The notes under the pieces: generated by a model
Told to the model about the DNA's origin: nothing
Database searches by the model: none
Seen by the model: the letters and a program-made list of their open reading frames with translations, nothing else
Made by a program: the position numbers and the translations under genes
In this document: in pieces, positions 47,703 through 55,861 of the stretch
Layout: every line of letters starts with the position of its first letter
Position numbering within the stretch: the stretch's first letter is position 1
Source of the DNA: Chitinophagaceae bacterium
GTDB taxonomy: Bacteria > Bacteroidota > Bacteroidia > Chitinophagales > Chitinophagaceae
Direction: 5' to 3'
Assembly: GCA_019745155.1 (NCBI GenBank)
Contig: JAIETM010000004.1
Coordinates: forward strand, 1-64,000
DNA length: 64,000 nucleotides

Positions 47703-48461
47703 TCAGGGCAGTTTAAAATTGTCCAAGAAGTATTTAAATCGCACTGCCGCATTGGTAAGTCCTAACCCATTGCTAATGGTATGATCAGCAGAAAAATGCG
47801 CCGTCATATGTAAAGTATTGGTCTCTGGATGAACAAAAGGCCCAACCACTAATAAACCAAAGCTGTGGAAATGATTCGCAAAAGCGTAAGTAGGGTTTTC
47901 TATGGATATGTGTTTCTTCACTGCACCAAAATATACGCTACCAAAAATATCTTTTCGCTGCAGCGGCATACTCATCAGAATAGAATACCCAATTTGTCTG
48001 ATCCACTTGGGCAACTTCATGAAGTGCTTTTTATAGGAAGGTAATCCATCATCGCTTGTACTTCGCACATCACTCAAAATAGCCTCTATCTCAAAGACGG
48101 TCTTTTTGTTGAGCGCTCGGATGATTTTTGAAGCAAGTACTTTTTTGCCATTCACTTCTATTTCATACGGAAAGAATGCATCAGCATCTTCAAAAACATA
48201 GCGCAGGTTTCTCCAGCTTTTTAAAGCATGTAGTCTTTTCTGCTCTTGTAAAACCTGCCCATAACAATACAAGCAAACGGCAATCATAGAAGGTCCATGG
48301 CCATTAGCAGCTCTATACTCATCGAGCATTTTTTTGATATGCGTAACATCAGCTTTACCCAAAGCATGAATCAAATTTACTTTAGACCCTAGATAAGCGC
48401 TATCGGCCACCATGATATCGACAGGCTTGAGCTTTTCTGTAAAGTATTTTTTTGTAGGCAT
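47703..48461 (-). CDS. Stand-alone 2-oxoacid dehydrogenase E2-like acyltransferase (CAT fold)
   Basis: The 252-residue protein resembles the catalytic (chloramphenicol-acetyltransferase fold) domain of E2 components but lacks lipoyl and E1/E3-binding domains. The C-terminal catalytic signature reads SADHTISNGLG, where E2 enzymes have DHRxxDG: His227 is kept, but the Asp is replaced by Asn231. It may therefore be an acyltransferase with altered activity or a non-catalytic homologue. It is followed 4 bases later by the P450 gene on the same strand, which suggests a shared biosynthetic role. Alternative: an oligomeric scaffold. Confidence 0.65.
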   Translation of the reverse strand: MPTKKYFTEKLKPVDIMVADSAYLGSKVNLIHALGKADVTHIKKMLDEYRAANGHGPSMIAVCLYCYGQVLQEQKRLHALKSWRNLRYVFEDADAFFPYEIEVNGKKVLASKIIRALNKKTVFEIEAILSDVRSTSDDGLPSYKKHFMKLPKWIRQIGYSILMSMPLQRKDIFGSVYFGAVKKHISIENPTYAFANHFHSFGLLVVGPFVHPETNTLHMTAHFSADHTISNGLGLTNAAVRFKYFLDNFKLP

Positions 48462-48699
48462 ACAGTGCGACTAATAAGGTAGTCTAACAAATATAAAGTG
48501 AACAGAAAAGGTATGTAGAAAAATCTGGAAACAATGGTTATTAGTTACTGATTTGTGGTTTCCAGTTATTGATTATTGTTGATTATTAATTGTTTATTGA
48601 CGGCTTAAATTTGACAGGGTACGACAAGTTACTGTGCTTGTATTGTTGGGTTATCAGCAGCATAATCTTAGCATTTTAGCATAAGTAGCCAACCTAAGC

Positions 48700-48722
48700 C
48701 TCTTACTTCCGCTAGCGGAGAG
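48700..48722 (-). repeat. Palindromic repeat family, short copy (minus orientation)
   Basis: On the minus strand CTCTCCGC ta GCGGAAGtaAGAG carries the TCTCC...GGAAG signature of the family seen at 19651 and 51035. Confidence 0.5.
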
Positions 48723-48747
48723 ATTAAAACGAAACCCCTTTATTAGT

Positions 48748-49233
48748 TTAAAGAAAATACGACTGTATTGACGGAGCGATAATGAGAATTAAATGAATAA
48801 AGAAGGCTATAGCTAAGCCATTTTGTAATGAGACTTGAATTATTGTGTCGCTGTAAAACTTTCGTAACATTATTTCGTCGGCCTCATCTATCTCCTCCGA
48901 TGTTAAAGTTGTTTTGTCTAACTGACTTGCTTTCCTCAAAAAACTTGAACCTGCGAAAAAGGGAATAAACAATAAAACCAACTGCAATCTTGATAATTGC
49001 ACAACATCATAATCCTCAACTGCCATTTTCAATAAAAAGTAATATGGAATAAGATTTATCAATTGAAATATCAACTGAATTCGTTGCGAAAACTTTCTCT
49101 TTTCTTTAGATGATTTGTTTACCAAGGATGAGTTTGCATAAAGTAAAGCCTTAAAGACTTGCATCGAAATCCAATTTACAAATACAATTAGTCCTATGAA
49201 TTTAAACCAAAGAAGTAAGAATTTCCAAAACAT
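48748..49233 (-). CDS. Hypothetical membrane protein (accessory islet)
   Basis: The 161-residue protein has hydrophobic segments at about residues 4-30, 55-70, 83-97 and 136-158, with a charged middle containing LDKTTLTSEEIDEADEI. No family was recognised. The composition is AT-rich (many Lys, Ile, Phe, Leu codons ending in A/T), like the other islet genes and unlike its upstream neighbours. It is transcribed in the same direction as the nuclease-like and DarTG genes but separated by a 245-base spacer, so it is probably an independent unit. Confidence 0.55.
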   Translation of the reverse strand: MFWKFLLLWFKFIGLIVFVNWISMQVFKALLYANSSLVNKSSKEKRKFSQRIQLIFQLINLIPYYFLLKMAVEDYDVVQLSRLQLVLLFIPFFAGSSFLRKASQLDKTTLTSEEIDEADEIMLRKFYSDTIIQVSLQNGLAIAFFIHLILIIAPSIQSYFL

Positions 49234-49478
49234 AAGTACCAGTTTAACTATTTTAATAGAAGAATAATTTTAGGATTTCAACCAACAGTTTTAGACTTAG
49301 CATTTGGACGGCTTTCGGTGCACAAAACTTCAAGTTTGCACAGCCTGTTCCGTCTCAAAGGGGCAGCCTATATGACTCAAAACCATTTATAACTAGTACA
49401 GTTTAGAAGGTCCGAAATCGGTCGACTGTAAGTTTGTTAAATATCGCATTTAAAAATGTTTAGTTATCCATAATTAGT

Positions 49479-50810
49479 TTAGCTGAGAAAATGAAATAAC
49501 ATGATTTCAACTTGAACTTTATTATTAATATCGTCCTTCTGCCTAAAGAGAAAACTAAAACTGCTCATGTCCTTTACGCCTAAATACTGTACATAGTATT
49601 GATGCTCTTTTGCTTCTGCTTCAATTTGCCCCAACACGCTTGAGAAGTCCTTGTTATTAACAAAAAAGATGATGGCAACTTTTGTATCCCGCCAAGTTAT
49701 ATAATTATCAAATAATTGGTATATAGTTGAGTGGAAAACTGACGCTCCTTTCCACCATTTACATTCAGCAATGAAAAGATTGTTGCCTTTATCATCTTTA
49801 AGAAGGATATCCGTCCGTCCTTCCTTATTAAAGGTTTCCCCAGTCGCCGCAGTTTTCTCATATCTGCCAGTCAAGTTAGTTAAGAAATGATCCCTAAGCC
49901 CTTCTTCGTCCTGTCCAGAATAAATTTTTGGCTTTTTTTCTAAATCCTTTCCATAGTCAGAAAGCGTTTTTAAAATATCCTGATACAATTCGTTTGGAAA
50001 TTCAGAAGTTGGTAGCTTTTTCTTTCGAATAATTGGGGTTGGCTTGCTTGAAAAACTATCTTCGTAAATCCTATCGTATCCTTTTTGTGTTAATCTGAAA
50101 CACTCTGGTCCAGCAGATGCGTCCTCGTAACTAATATAACCTTCATCAATTAAAGCTTTCGCTGCATCACTAAAAATTTCCTGTTCTTTTGGATTTAGTT
50201 TTAGAATTACTTCAAAACGTAAGACATTCATCATTACTATGTGGTTTGCTCGGCTATTGCTTTTCCTAAACTGGTCAAGAATAATTTCTTGCATTTCTTC
50301 TTTTGATTTCATACTTATATCCACTGGTTGATCATTTATTTGTTGAGGTTTTTTAGAAGTTAATGAAGTGTAATAAGAAATAAACTCATTATTTATTATC
50401 TCATTAATATGTTTCAATGACTTGATTGTTTTTTCGCATTCTGTTACTATTTGAGAATGTTTTTCTCTATCAGCTGCCAAGCCAATCCATTTATTTAAGC
50501 TATTGATTGTGTCGTTGCCGAAATTTTCTATGTAAGGCATTAGCTCTAATAGAAGAAGCTTCTTTTCATCAAGGCTGAATAGATTGTCGTCAAGATATTG
50601 CCGAACACTCTCGACTAATTTAGAAGCAACAGAAACGGGCTCTAGCTCATTTTTGTAATTTTTATACAAATATGGTAAAGAGTAGGTGCCTTTTTCCTCG
50701 TTACGAACCAACTTAAACACGTTTTTCGAAGCAACTTTAGCCTTTAGAATTTGTAGTGGCTCGTAATACCTTGAAGTAAACCCAATTTTGCTATTAGTTA
50801 TACTTGTCAT
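49479..50810 (-). CDS. Putative PD-(D/E)xK nuclease-like protein of the accessory islet
   Basis: The 443-residue protein has a helical N-terminal half, a central winged-helix-like region (residues about 180-260, ending LTQKGYDRIYED) and a C-terminal domain with a PD-(D/E)xK signature: Asp334 in GRTDILLKDD, then Glu349 and Lys351 in FIAECKWWKG, spaced as in restriction-endonuclease folds. No methylase or helicase partner is adjacent. The family is unnamed to me; the fold and the islet context with DarTG suggest DNA cleavage in defence, but this is inference. AT-rich gene, start ATG at 50810. Confidence 0.55.
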   Translation of the reverse strand: MTSITNSKIGFTSRYYEPLQILKAKVASKNVFKLVRNEEKGTYSLPYLYKNYKNELEPVSVASKLVESVRQYLDDNLFSLDEKKLLLLELMPYIENFGNDTINSLNKWIGLAADREKHSQIVTECEKTIKSLKHINEIINNEFISYYTSLTSKKPQQINDQPVDISMKSKEEMQEIILDQFRKSNSRANHIVMMNVLRFEVILKLNPKEQEIFSDAAKALIDEGYISYEDASAGPECFRLTQKGYDRIYEDSFSSKPTPIIRKKKLPTSEFPNELYQDILKTLSDYGKDLEKKPKIYSGQDEEGLRDHFLTNLTGRYEKTAATGETFNKEGRTDILLKDDKGNNLFIAECKWWKGASVFHSTIYQLFDNYITWRDTKVAIIFFVNNKDFSSVLGQIEAEAKEHQYYVQYLGVKDMSSFSFLFRQKDDINNKVQVEIMLFHFLS

Positions 50811-50984
50811 TCTATAATATCAGTGTGTATTTATTTTTATTAAGATATCCGTATAATCCTATTCAGTTTTATATTAGAGCTTTCGTCATAGGTTACATGC
50901 TAATCTAATTTATGAAAATAAATCATATGCAAAAGCATCAAGACTATACATGTATAAGCCTTGAGAATGCTGATTTTTTAGTCT

Positions 50985-51018
50985 CCTAAGAGTCTTCCTC
51001 TATGAGGAGACTCTTAGG
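50985..51018 (-). repeat. Palindromic repeat family, minus-orientation copy
   Basis: CCTAAGAGTCTTCCTC tat GAGGAGACTCTTAGG forms a hairpin with one unpaired T. On the minus strand the core reads AGAGTCTCC...GGAAGACTCT, the same signature as the copy at 51035, so the two form an inverted pair. Confidence 0.7.
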
Positions 51019-51034
51019 CTTGAGCTCATTAATG

Positions 51035-51068
51035 CCACAGAGTCTCCGCGCTGCGGAAGACTCTGTGG
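51035..51068 (+). repeat. Palindromic repeat family, plus-orientation copy
   Basis: CCACAGAGTCTCCGC gct GCGGAAGACTCTGTGG forms a hairpin with one unpaired A on the right arm. Compared with the copy at 19651, a G-C pair has become A-T on both arms (GGGTCT/AGACCC versus GAGTCT/AGACTC), a compensatory change. Confidence 0.75.
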
Positions 51069-51163
51069 GAATATAAAACTTTTACAGGCAGTTAATGCCT
51101 TTCGTCCGTCACACTTTCATATTCTTCTCAAATAAAAAATGTAGTGTATCACACTCAAAGTGC

Positions 51164-51790
51164 CTATTCAACGCCAAATAGTTTTCTTTGTTCTGGTGTT
51201 AGATTTTCAATCCTTTTTTTAGTCGCTTTATATATTTCTGGCAATAGCTCTTGAATTGGATAATGTGACCAATGTAAAAAAAGTGTCGTGTATTTTAAGC
51301 ATAGACTGATAATCTCATCTATCGATGCTTCACTGTAAATGTTGACTGGCTTTTTGGCAAATTTATTTAGTTTGTTTAGCTGCATTTCTTTATTTGCAGC
51401 CCCAAACCATCTGTATTTATGAGAAAAGTCCAATTGCCAGTGTGCCATTACATTTCTACATTCCATAATTTTTGTCAATTCTTCGCCGACTGAAGAATTG
51501 GGAGTATGTGCTAAAAAATATGGCTCTTGTAATTTTACTAATTGGCAGACTATTTTAATCTTGTTGCTAAATGTCATTTCTGTTTGCCAAAAGAAAGTTT
51601 GACGAAAACTCTCTATTTGTTCGTCATAATCTTTATCCGTCAAGGCAATAACATAATGTCTAGCAATAAACAGTTCAATAACCTGCTCAACGTCTATCGC
51701 ATGTTTTATTACTTTACCTCTCCATCTTTCAGCCATTTTCAAGTATTCATCCCATTCTTGAAAAGGCTCTTTAGAATTTGTCTTTGTCAT
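51164..51790 (-). CDS. HEPN-like hypothetical protein of the accessory islet
   Basis: The 208-residue, mostly helical protein carries the motif RNVMAH at residues 112-117, matching the RNxxxH signature of HEPN ribonucleases often found in toxins and abortive-infection proteins. The flanking helices (VEQVIELFIARHY early, and ISLCLKYTTLFLHW late) fit the four-helix HEPN bundle. No antitoxin (MNT-like nucleotidyltransferase) lies next to it, so it may act alone. Other explanations for the motif are possible. The gene is AT-rich. Confidence 0.5.
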   Translation of the reverse strand: MTKTNSKEPFQEWDEYLKMAERWRGKVIKHAIDVEQVIELFIARHYVIALTDKDYDEQIESFRQTFFWQTEMTFSNKIKIVCQLVKLQEPYFLAHTPNSSVGEELTKIMECRNVMAHWQLDFSHKYRWFGAANKEMQLNKLNKFAKKPVNIYSEASIDEIISLCLKYTTLFLHWSHYPIQELLPEIYKATKKRIENLTPEQRKLFGVE

Positions 51791-52138
51791 AAATGCTTTA
51801 AAAATATGTTATATGTTACGCTGCTTAAAAGAATTAATCCTGCTGAAAAAAATATTTGCTATCTAAATAATGAGCAGTCAGCACGTTTTTCGTCACATCC
51901 AAAACCGCCACATGACATACAACGTTCGAGGCTTGCCGCAGAGCTGGGATTGTTGCTGTATCTTCCTAGCAACTGAAGCCGATTGAAAACTGATTTTAAA
52001 GTTAACAACTAAAAGCCAAATAGAATTCGGTCAAGTCCAATATTAGCTGATAGCAATATCCTGCAGATGCATGTTTATTTCGTCCACCAGCCTTACTGCG
52101 AAACTTTTTGTTGGGCGTTTGTTGTTATTAGAAAAAAA
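51791..52138. other. 348-base spacer between darG and the HEPN-like gene
   Basis: No gene is seen. On the minus strand the spacer starts with the segment GCCCAACAAAAAGTTTCGC and contains, about 170 bases later, GCGGCAAGCCTCGAACGTTG; the two ends share an imperfect inverted similarity (CGCAG..GCTGG against CCAGC..CTGCG). This resembles, but does not match, a long integron attC-type site. Confidence 0.35.
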
Positions 52139-53170
52139 TCAAGCGAAATTAGCCGACTGTAAATGTCGAAGAGAGAGTTCGAGATATTTTGGATTCGAAA
52201 ACAAGGTACGCTTTCGGTCACTCCATTTTTCCAATCCTTTTGAAATTGCTTGTTTATCTAAAGTGTTTTCTTTTGTTGATATATAATCTATAGATGACAA
52301 TAACTCTAAGGCAAAGTCAGAGTAAAACCCTCTCAAAAAGACAATGGTTTTATTTGCTATCTTCAACAGCTCGTTGTCTTTTTCAACATGACTTTTTACC
52401 ATTTCATAAGCATCTGCGACTAAGGTTAAGGGCTCAAAGGGCTTTTTATTCATATCGCTATACCCCATTAGATAGCTTCCGTTAATTGCATTTAATACAA
52501 ATCGGACTTTTCCAGAATATGGTCCATAAAAGTTTGGTTCAAACTCTAATTTGAAAAACTTCTTTGCGCCGAATTTCTGCAAGAAATAGCAGATTTTCTC
52601 ACTCGAAAATTCAGAAACATATTCGCCATTTTTAACCAGGTCATACAAAACATACAATAGCAAAGCTCGGGCATCCGTAAGTTTTACTCTTTCCTTCATT
52701 AGATGCTCTTGAATTTGAATGGTTGGTTCGTAGACATAAATATCAATGTTTAAATATCCAAGCTTTTGTTCTATTATTTTTTTAACTTTCTCCCAGTTCA
52801 AACCACCGTTTCCAGCTCCAAGTGGTGGTATTGCTATACTCTTTATTTGCCTATGATTAATTACTTCAACAAGATTGTCTAGACCATCTTCAATATACTT
52901 ATACTCTGAAGGTTTTCTCCAATCGGTTTTTGTTGGGAAATTAATAATAATCCGCTCTCCTGTCGCCGTGTTGCTATCTAGTGTCACAAACATTCTTCCG
53001 ACTTTTACTTCCTCATTTTTGGATGCTTTTTCATAGGCTTTATAATTGTTAGGGTACGCTTTTTTGAATTGCAAAGCAATACCTTTTCCCATAACACCCA
53101 TTGTATTTACAGTATTTACTAGAGCTTGGGCGTTACTGTCTAAAATGTTACCTGTAATATATTGTATCAT
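52139..53170 (-). CDS. darG: DarG-like antitoxin: macro-domain DNA ADP-ribosylglycohydrolase
   Basis: The 343-residue protein has an N-terminal macrodomain: GNILDSNAQALVNTVNTMG, then KGIALQFKKAYP, the TKTDWRKPS loop holding the catalytic Lys, and PPLGAGNGGLNW binding the ADP-ribose. The C-terminal half (from about residue 165) matches the DarG-specific domain that binds and blocks DarT. DarG removes ADP-ribose from thymidines in ssDNA and neutralises DarT. It follows darT by 9 bases on the same strand, the canonical darT-darG order. Together they form a DNA ADP-ribosylation toxin-antitoxin system with a phage-defence role in other bacteria. Confidence 0.93.
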   Translation of the reverse strand: MIQYITGNILDSNAQALVNTVNTMGVMGKGIALQFKKAYPNNYKAYEKASKNEEVKVGRMFVTLDSNTATGERIIINFPTKTDWRKPSEYKYIEDGLDNLVEVINHRQIKSIAIPPLGAGNGGLNWEKVKKIIEQKLGYLNIDIYVYEPTIQIQEHLMKERVKLTDARALLLYVLYDLVKNGEYVSEFSSEKICYFLQKFGAKKFFKLEFEPNFYGPYSGKVRFVLNAINGSYLMGYSDMNKKPFEPLTLVADAYEMVKSHVEKDNELLKIANKTIVFLRGFYSDFALELLSSIDYISTKENTLDKQAISKGLEKWSDRKRTLFSNPKYLELSLRHLQSANFA

Positions 53171-53179
53171 GTTTGTTTA

Positions 53180-53836
53180 TTAATAGTAAGCGCCAGGTAT
53201 TACCTTTATTTTATCTTCTTCAATTCCTAAATCTACTAACTTATTTTTAGCATTGTCATTATAACACCCAAAACCTATTATATGACTTGAGTCTACATCA
53301 CCAGAAACTAAAAATTCGGCCTGCTTTTTTCTCTTCACATTTAAATTATCTTGTCCGCCCCAATATGAAGCCCGAACCGCATTCCAGTCAATAATTTCTG
53401 GTAATTCGCTAACTTTTGTTTTATCGTAAAATGAAGTTAAGTTGTCAGTTGCATGACCGTCTGAAAAATAATAATCCTTATGATGCTTAATGATTTTGGC
53501 AATTGAACATACCATGTAAATTATTTCATAAGCAGGAGTAGCCTTAGTGACAAAATTACCTCCGTTTTGTATAACGTAAAGCATTGGCATTTTTATACCG
53601 AAATAAAATGGAATGAAGTCTCCGAGAGTGATTGTAGATGCATCAATATCAAAGATATCGCCATTGTCCACCTTAACAAGCTTAGTGTCTCTATTACTTA
53701 TTAAGCTGATGTCACCAATAGCTACATAATCAGGGTTATGGTTTGGAGAATTCCTATGTGTTATCCCATATTGTAATATATGCTCTATATTGTCAATATG
53801 TGTCATGCGATAAACCTTAATTTCTGCCAAATCCAT
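53180..53836 (-). CDS. darT: DarT toxin, ssDNA thymidine ADP-ribosyltransferase (DUF4433)
   Basis: The 218-residue toxin modifies thymidine bases in single-stranded DNA with ADP-ribose from NAD+, blocking replication. The N-terminal THIDNIEHILQYGI segment is the NAD-binding start typical of DUF4433, FYFGIKMPMLYVI lies in the middle, and the catalytic Glu174 sits in the conserved KKQAEFLV motif. The gene starts the operon; a -7 box, TATATTCG at 53857-53864 on the minus strand, lies 20 bases upstream. The AT-rich composition fits horizontal acquisition. darG follows directly. Confidence 0.93.
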   Translation of the reverse strand: MDLAEIKVYRMTHIDNIEHILQYGITHRNSPNHNPDYVAIGDISLISNRDTKLVKVDNGDIFDIDASTITLGDFIPFYFGIKMPMLYVIQNGGNFVTKATPAYEIIYMVCSIAKIIKHHKDYYFSDGHATDNLTSFYDKTKVSELPEIIDWNAVRASYWGGQDNLNVKRKKQAEFLVSGDVDSSHIIGFGCYNDNAKNKLVDLGIEEDKIKVIPGAYY

Positions 53837-54142
53837 TTAATTTCAATTTGAAACTTCGAATATAGCAATTTCAAAATTTAAATGGTTTCCAGTTCAATAA
53901 CGCCCAATTCTAATATATGCTAAATAAATTACACGAAAAAACATCATCTCTTATAGTTTCTAGTTTATAGTTGCCCATGATTATTGCTGATTGTCAATTG
54001 AATATTGTTAATTGTTGAGTGGCCCATAAACTACAAACCACCCTCCTACGCTAAAGCTTCGGTGGCCTTCTAAACAAAGCTTCAGCATAGTTGAGGCAGG
54101 CTAACCACTAACCTCTAACTAGTAACCACTAACTACTAACCT
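53837..54142. other. 306-base spacer with an imperfect hairpin and degenerate tandem repeats
   Basis: It holds the darT promoter region at the left, a 16-bp imperfect hairpin (54046-54061 with 54075-54090) and, at the right, a degenerate CTAACC/ACTAAC-type tandem repeat that runs into the 3' end of the formate-THF ligase gene. No gene is seen. Confidence 0.6.
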
Positions 54143-54149
54143 CTAACTC
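54101..54149. repeat. Degenerate tandem repeat of ctaac(c/t)-type units
   Basis: Units such as CTAACCACTAAC and CTCTAACTAGTAAC recur with small changes over 49 bases. The last unit provides the stop codon (CTA on the plus strand, TAG on the minus) of the formate-THF ligase gene. Confidence 0.7.
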
Positions 54150-55813
54150 AACCCCGTAATCACCCCATTCGCATCAATATCCATACCCTCTGCGGCAGGC
54201 AGATTAGGCAACCCAGGCATGCGCATCATATCACCTAGAATGGGTATCACAAAGCCTGCACCACTGGCGAATTCAAATTCACGTACTGTTACCACAAAAT
54301 TTTCAGGTCTTCCTATTTTTCTTTCATCATCCGATAAACTCTTGGGCGTTTTCGCCATACAGACAGGCATCTGATCAAAGCCCAATGATTGAATATGCTT
54401 TAAATGTGTTTTGGCCTTCACAGAATACTCAACACCTTTCGCGCCATAAATCTTGGTGGCAATGGTGTGTATCTTGTTTTCAATTGTATCATTCCATTGA
54501 TACAATGGCGAGAAATCGCCCGTACTATTTTCCACCAATTGCACCACAGCCTTAGCCAATGCCTCCATGCCTTTACCACCTTCTGCAAAACCCGTACACA
54601 CAATGGCTCTTGCACCATGCTTGGCACAGCAATCCTGTACCAATTTGATTTCGGCTTCTGTATCACCAGGGAAAGCATTGATCGCCACCACCGGCGGCAC
54701 ACCAAACTGACGGATATTTTCCAAATGCTTTTCCAGATTGGCCAAACCAGCTTTCACTTTTTCTGTATCAGCTATGGCATATGCATCTTTCTTCGCGCCG
54801 CCGTGGTGTCTTAAAGCACGAATAGTCGCTACAACAACAGCAGCTGCAGGTTTTAATCCGCTCGACACACATTTGATGTCAAAAAATTTCTCTGCACCCA
54901 GATCAGCGGCAAAGCCCGCTTCTGTTACCACATATTCACTCAACGATAATCCCATTTTTGTTGCCAATACAGAATTGGTGCCTTGTGCAATACTGGCAAA
55001 GGGACCACCATGCAATAAAGCAGGATTGCCTTCTAGGGTTTGTACCAGATTGGGCTTAATCGCATCTTTCAACAGAATAGCCATGGCGCCAACAGCATGC
55101 AGGTCGCGCGCAAATACAGGTTTACCATCCATGGTGCTGCCGATATAAATATTACCAAGTCTTCGTTTTAAATCATCCATGCCGGTACACAAACACAGTA
55201 TCGCCATGATCTCTGATGCAGGCGTTATATTGAAACCATCTTCGCGCGGCATACCATCGGCCGTGCCACCCAAACCAATAATGATATGGCGCAGTGCACG
55301 ATCATTCAAATCCATCACCCGCTTCCACACAATGGTACGGGGATCAATATGCAAACTGTTTTTCTTATTCTGGAGATTATTATCAATGAGTGCTGCCAAT
55401 AAATTATTTGCTTTCTCTATCGCAGCAAAATCGCCGGTGAAATGCAGGTTGATGTCTTCCATCGGTATCAACTGCGAATAACCACCACCCGCTGCTCCAC
55501 CCTTCATGCCAAATACCGGCCCCAGCGATGGTTCGCGCAGCACCGCCATGGCTTGTTTACCAATGCGGTTGAGTCCGTCTGTTAAACCCACAGACACCGT
55601 TGTTTTACCTTCCCCTGCAGGCGTAGGCGTAATCGCTGTTACCAATACTAAATGATGTTGCTTAATGACCGCTTCATCAATCAATTTCAAGGGCAACTTG
55701 GCTTTATACTTGCCATAGTATTCCAAATCTTCTTTATCAATACCAATGGCGGCGGCAACTTCGCGAATATGGCGAATGGGTGCCGACTGTGCGATTTCAA
55801 TATCTGTAAGCAT
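54143..55813 (-). CDS. fhs: Formate--tetrahydrofolate ligase
   Basis: The 556-residue enzyme makes 10-formyl-THF from formate, THF and ATP, feeding one-carbon metabolism. The P-loop variant is TPTPAGEGKTT (residues 62-72), with REPSLGPVFGMKGGAAGGG following, and further family blocks (FNITPASEIMAILCL, NLVQTLEGNPALLHGGPFA, FVIPILGDMMRMPGLP) are intact. The length is typical. The gene lies 48 bases downstream of the DinB gene on the same strand and ends inside a spacer tandem repeat. Confidence 0.97.
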   Translation of the reverse strand: MLTDIEIAQSAPIRHIREVAAAIGIDKEDLEYYGKYKAKLPLKLIDEAVIKQHHLVLVTAITPTPAGEGKTTVSVGLTDGLNRIGKQAMAVLREPSLGPVFGMKGGAAGGGYSQLIPMEDINLHFTGDFAAIEKANNLLAALIDNNLQNKKNSLHIDPRTIVWKRVMDLNDRALRHIIIGLGGTADGMPREDGFNITPASEIMAILCLCTGMDDLKRRLGNIYIGSTMDGKPVFARDLHAVGAMAILLKDAIKPNLVQTLEGNPALLHGGPFASIAQGTNSVLATKMGLSLSEYVVTEAGFAADLGAEKFFDIKCVSSGLKPAAAVVVATIRALRHHGGAKKDAYAIADTEKVKAGLANLEKHLENIRQFGVPPVVAINAFPGDTEAEIKLVQDCCAKHGARAIVCTGFAEGGKGMEALAKAVVQLVENSTGDFSPLYQWNDTIENKIHTIATKIYGAKGVEYSVKAKTHLKHIQSLGFDQMPVCMAKTPKSLSDDERKIGRPENFVVTVREFEFASGAGFVIPILGDMMRMPGLPNLPAAEGMDIDANGVITGLS

Positions 55814-55861
55814 ACTGCAACTTAAGCCGCAGCAGCAGCAAAAAACATGATAATCATCAGC

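Larger units (their letters stand above)
50811..51163. other. 353-base spacer carrying two inverted palindromic repeats
   Basis: No gene is seen. The spacer contains the two repeat copies at 50985 and 51035, which face each other, and is otherwise AT-rich. The left part includes the start region of the nuclease-like gene on the minus strand. Confidence 0.5.

Noticed and set aside
45225-48461. fabH-P450-E2-like biosynthetic cluster
   Set aside because: fabH is on the opposite strand, has its own promoter and terminator and looks like the housekeeping enzyme, so only the P450/E2-like pair is treated as a unit.
54101-54149. CRISPR-like tandem repeat
   Set aside because: The units are short, degenerate and contiguous without spacers of constant length, and no cas genes are present.
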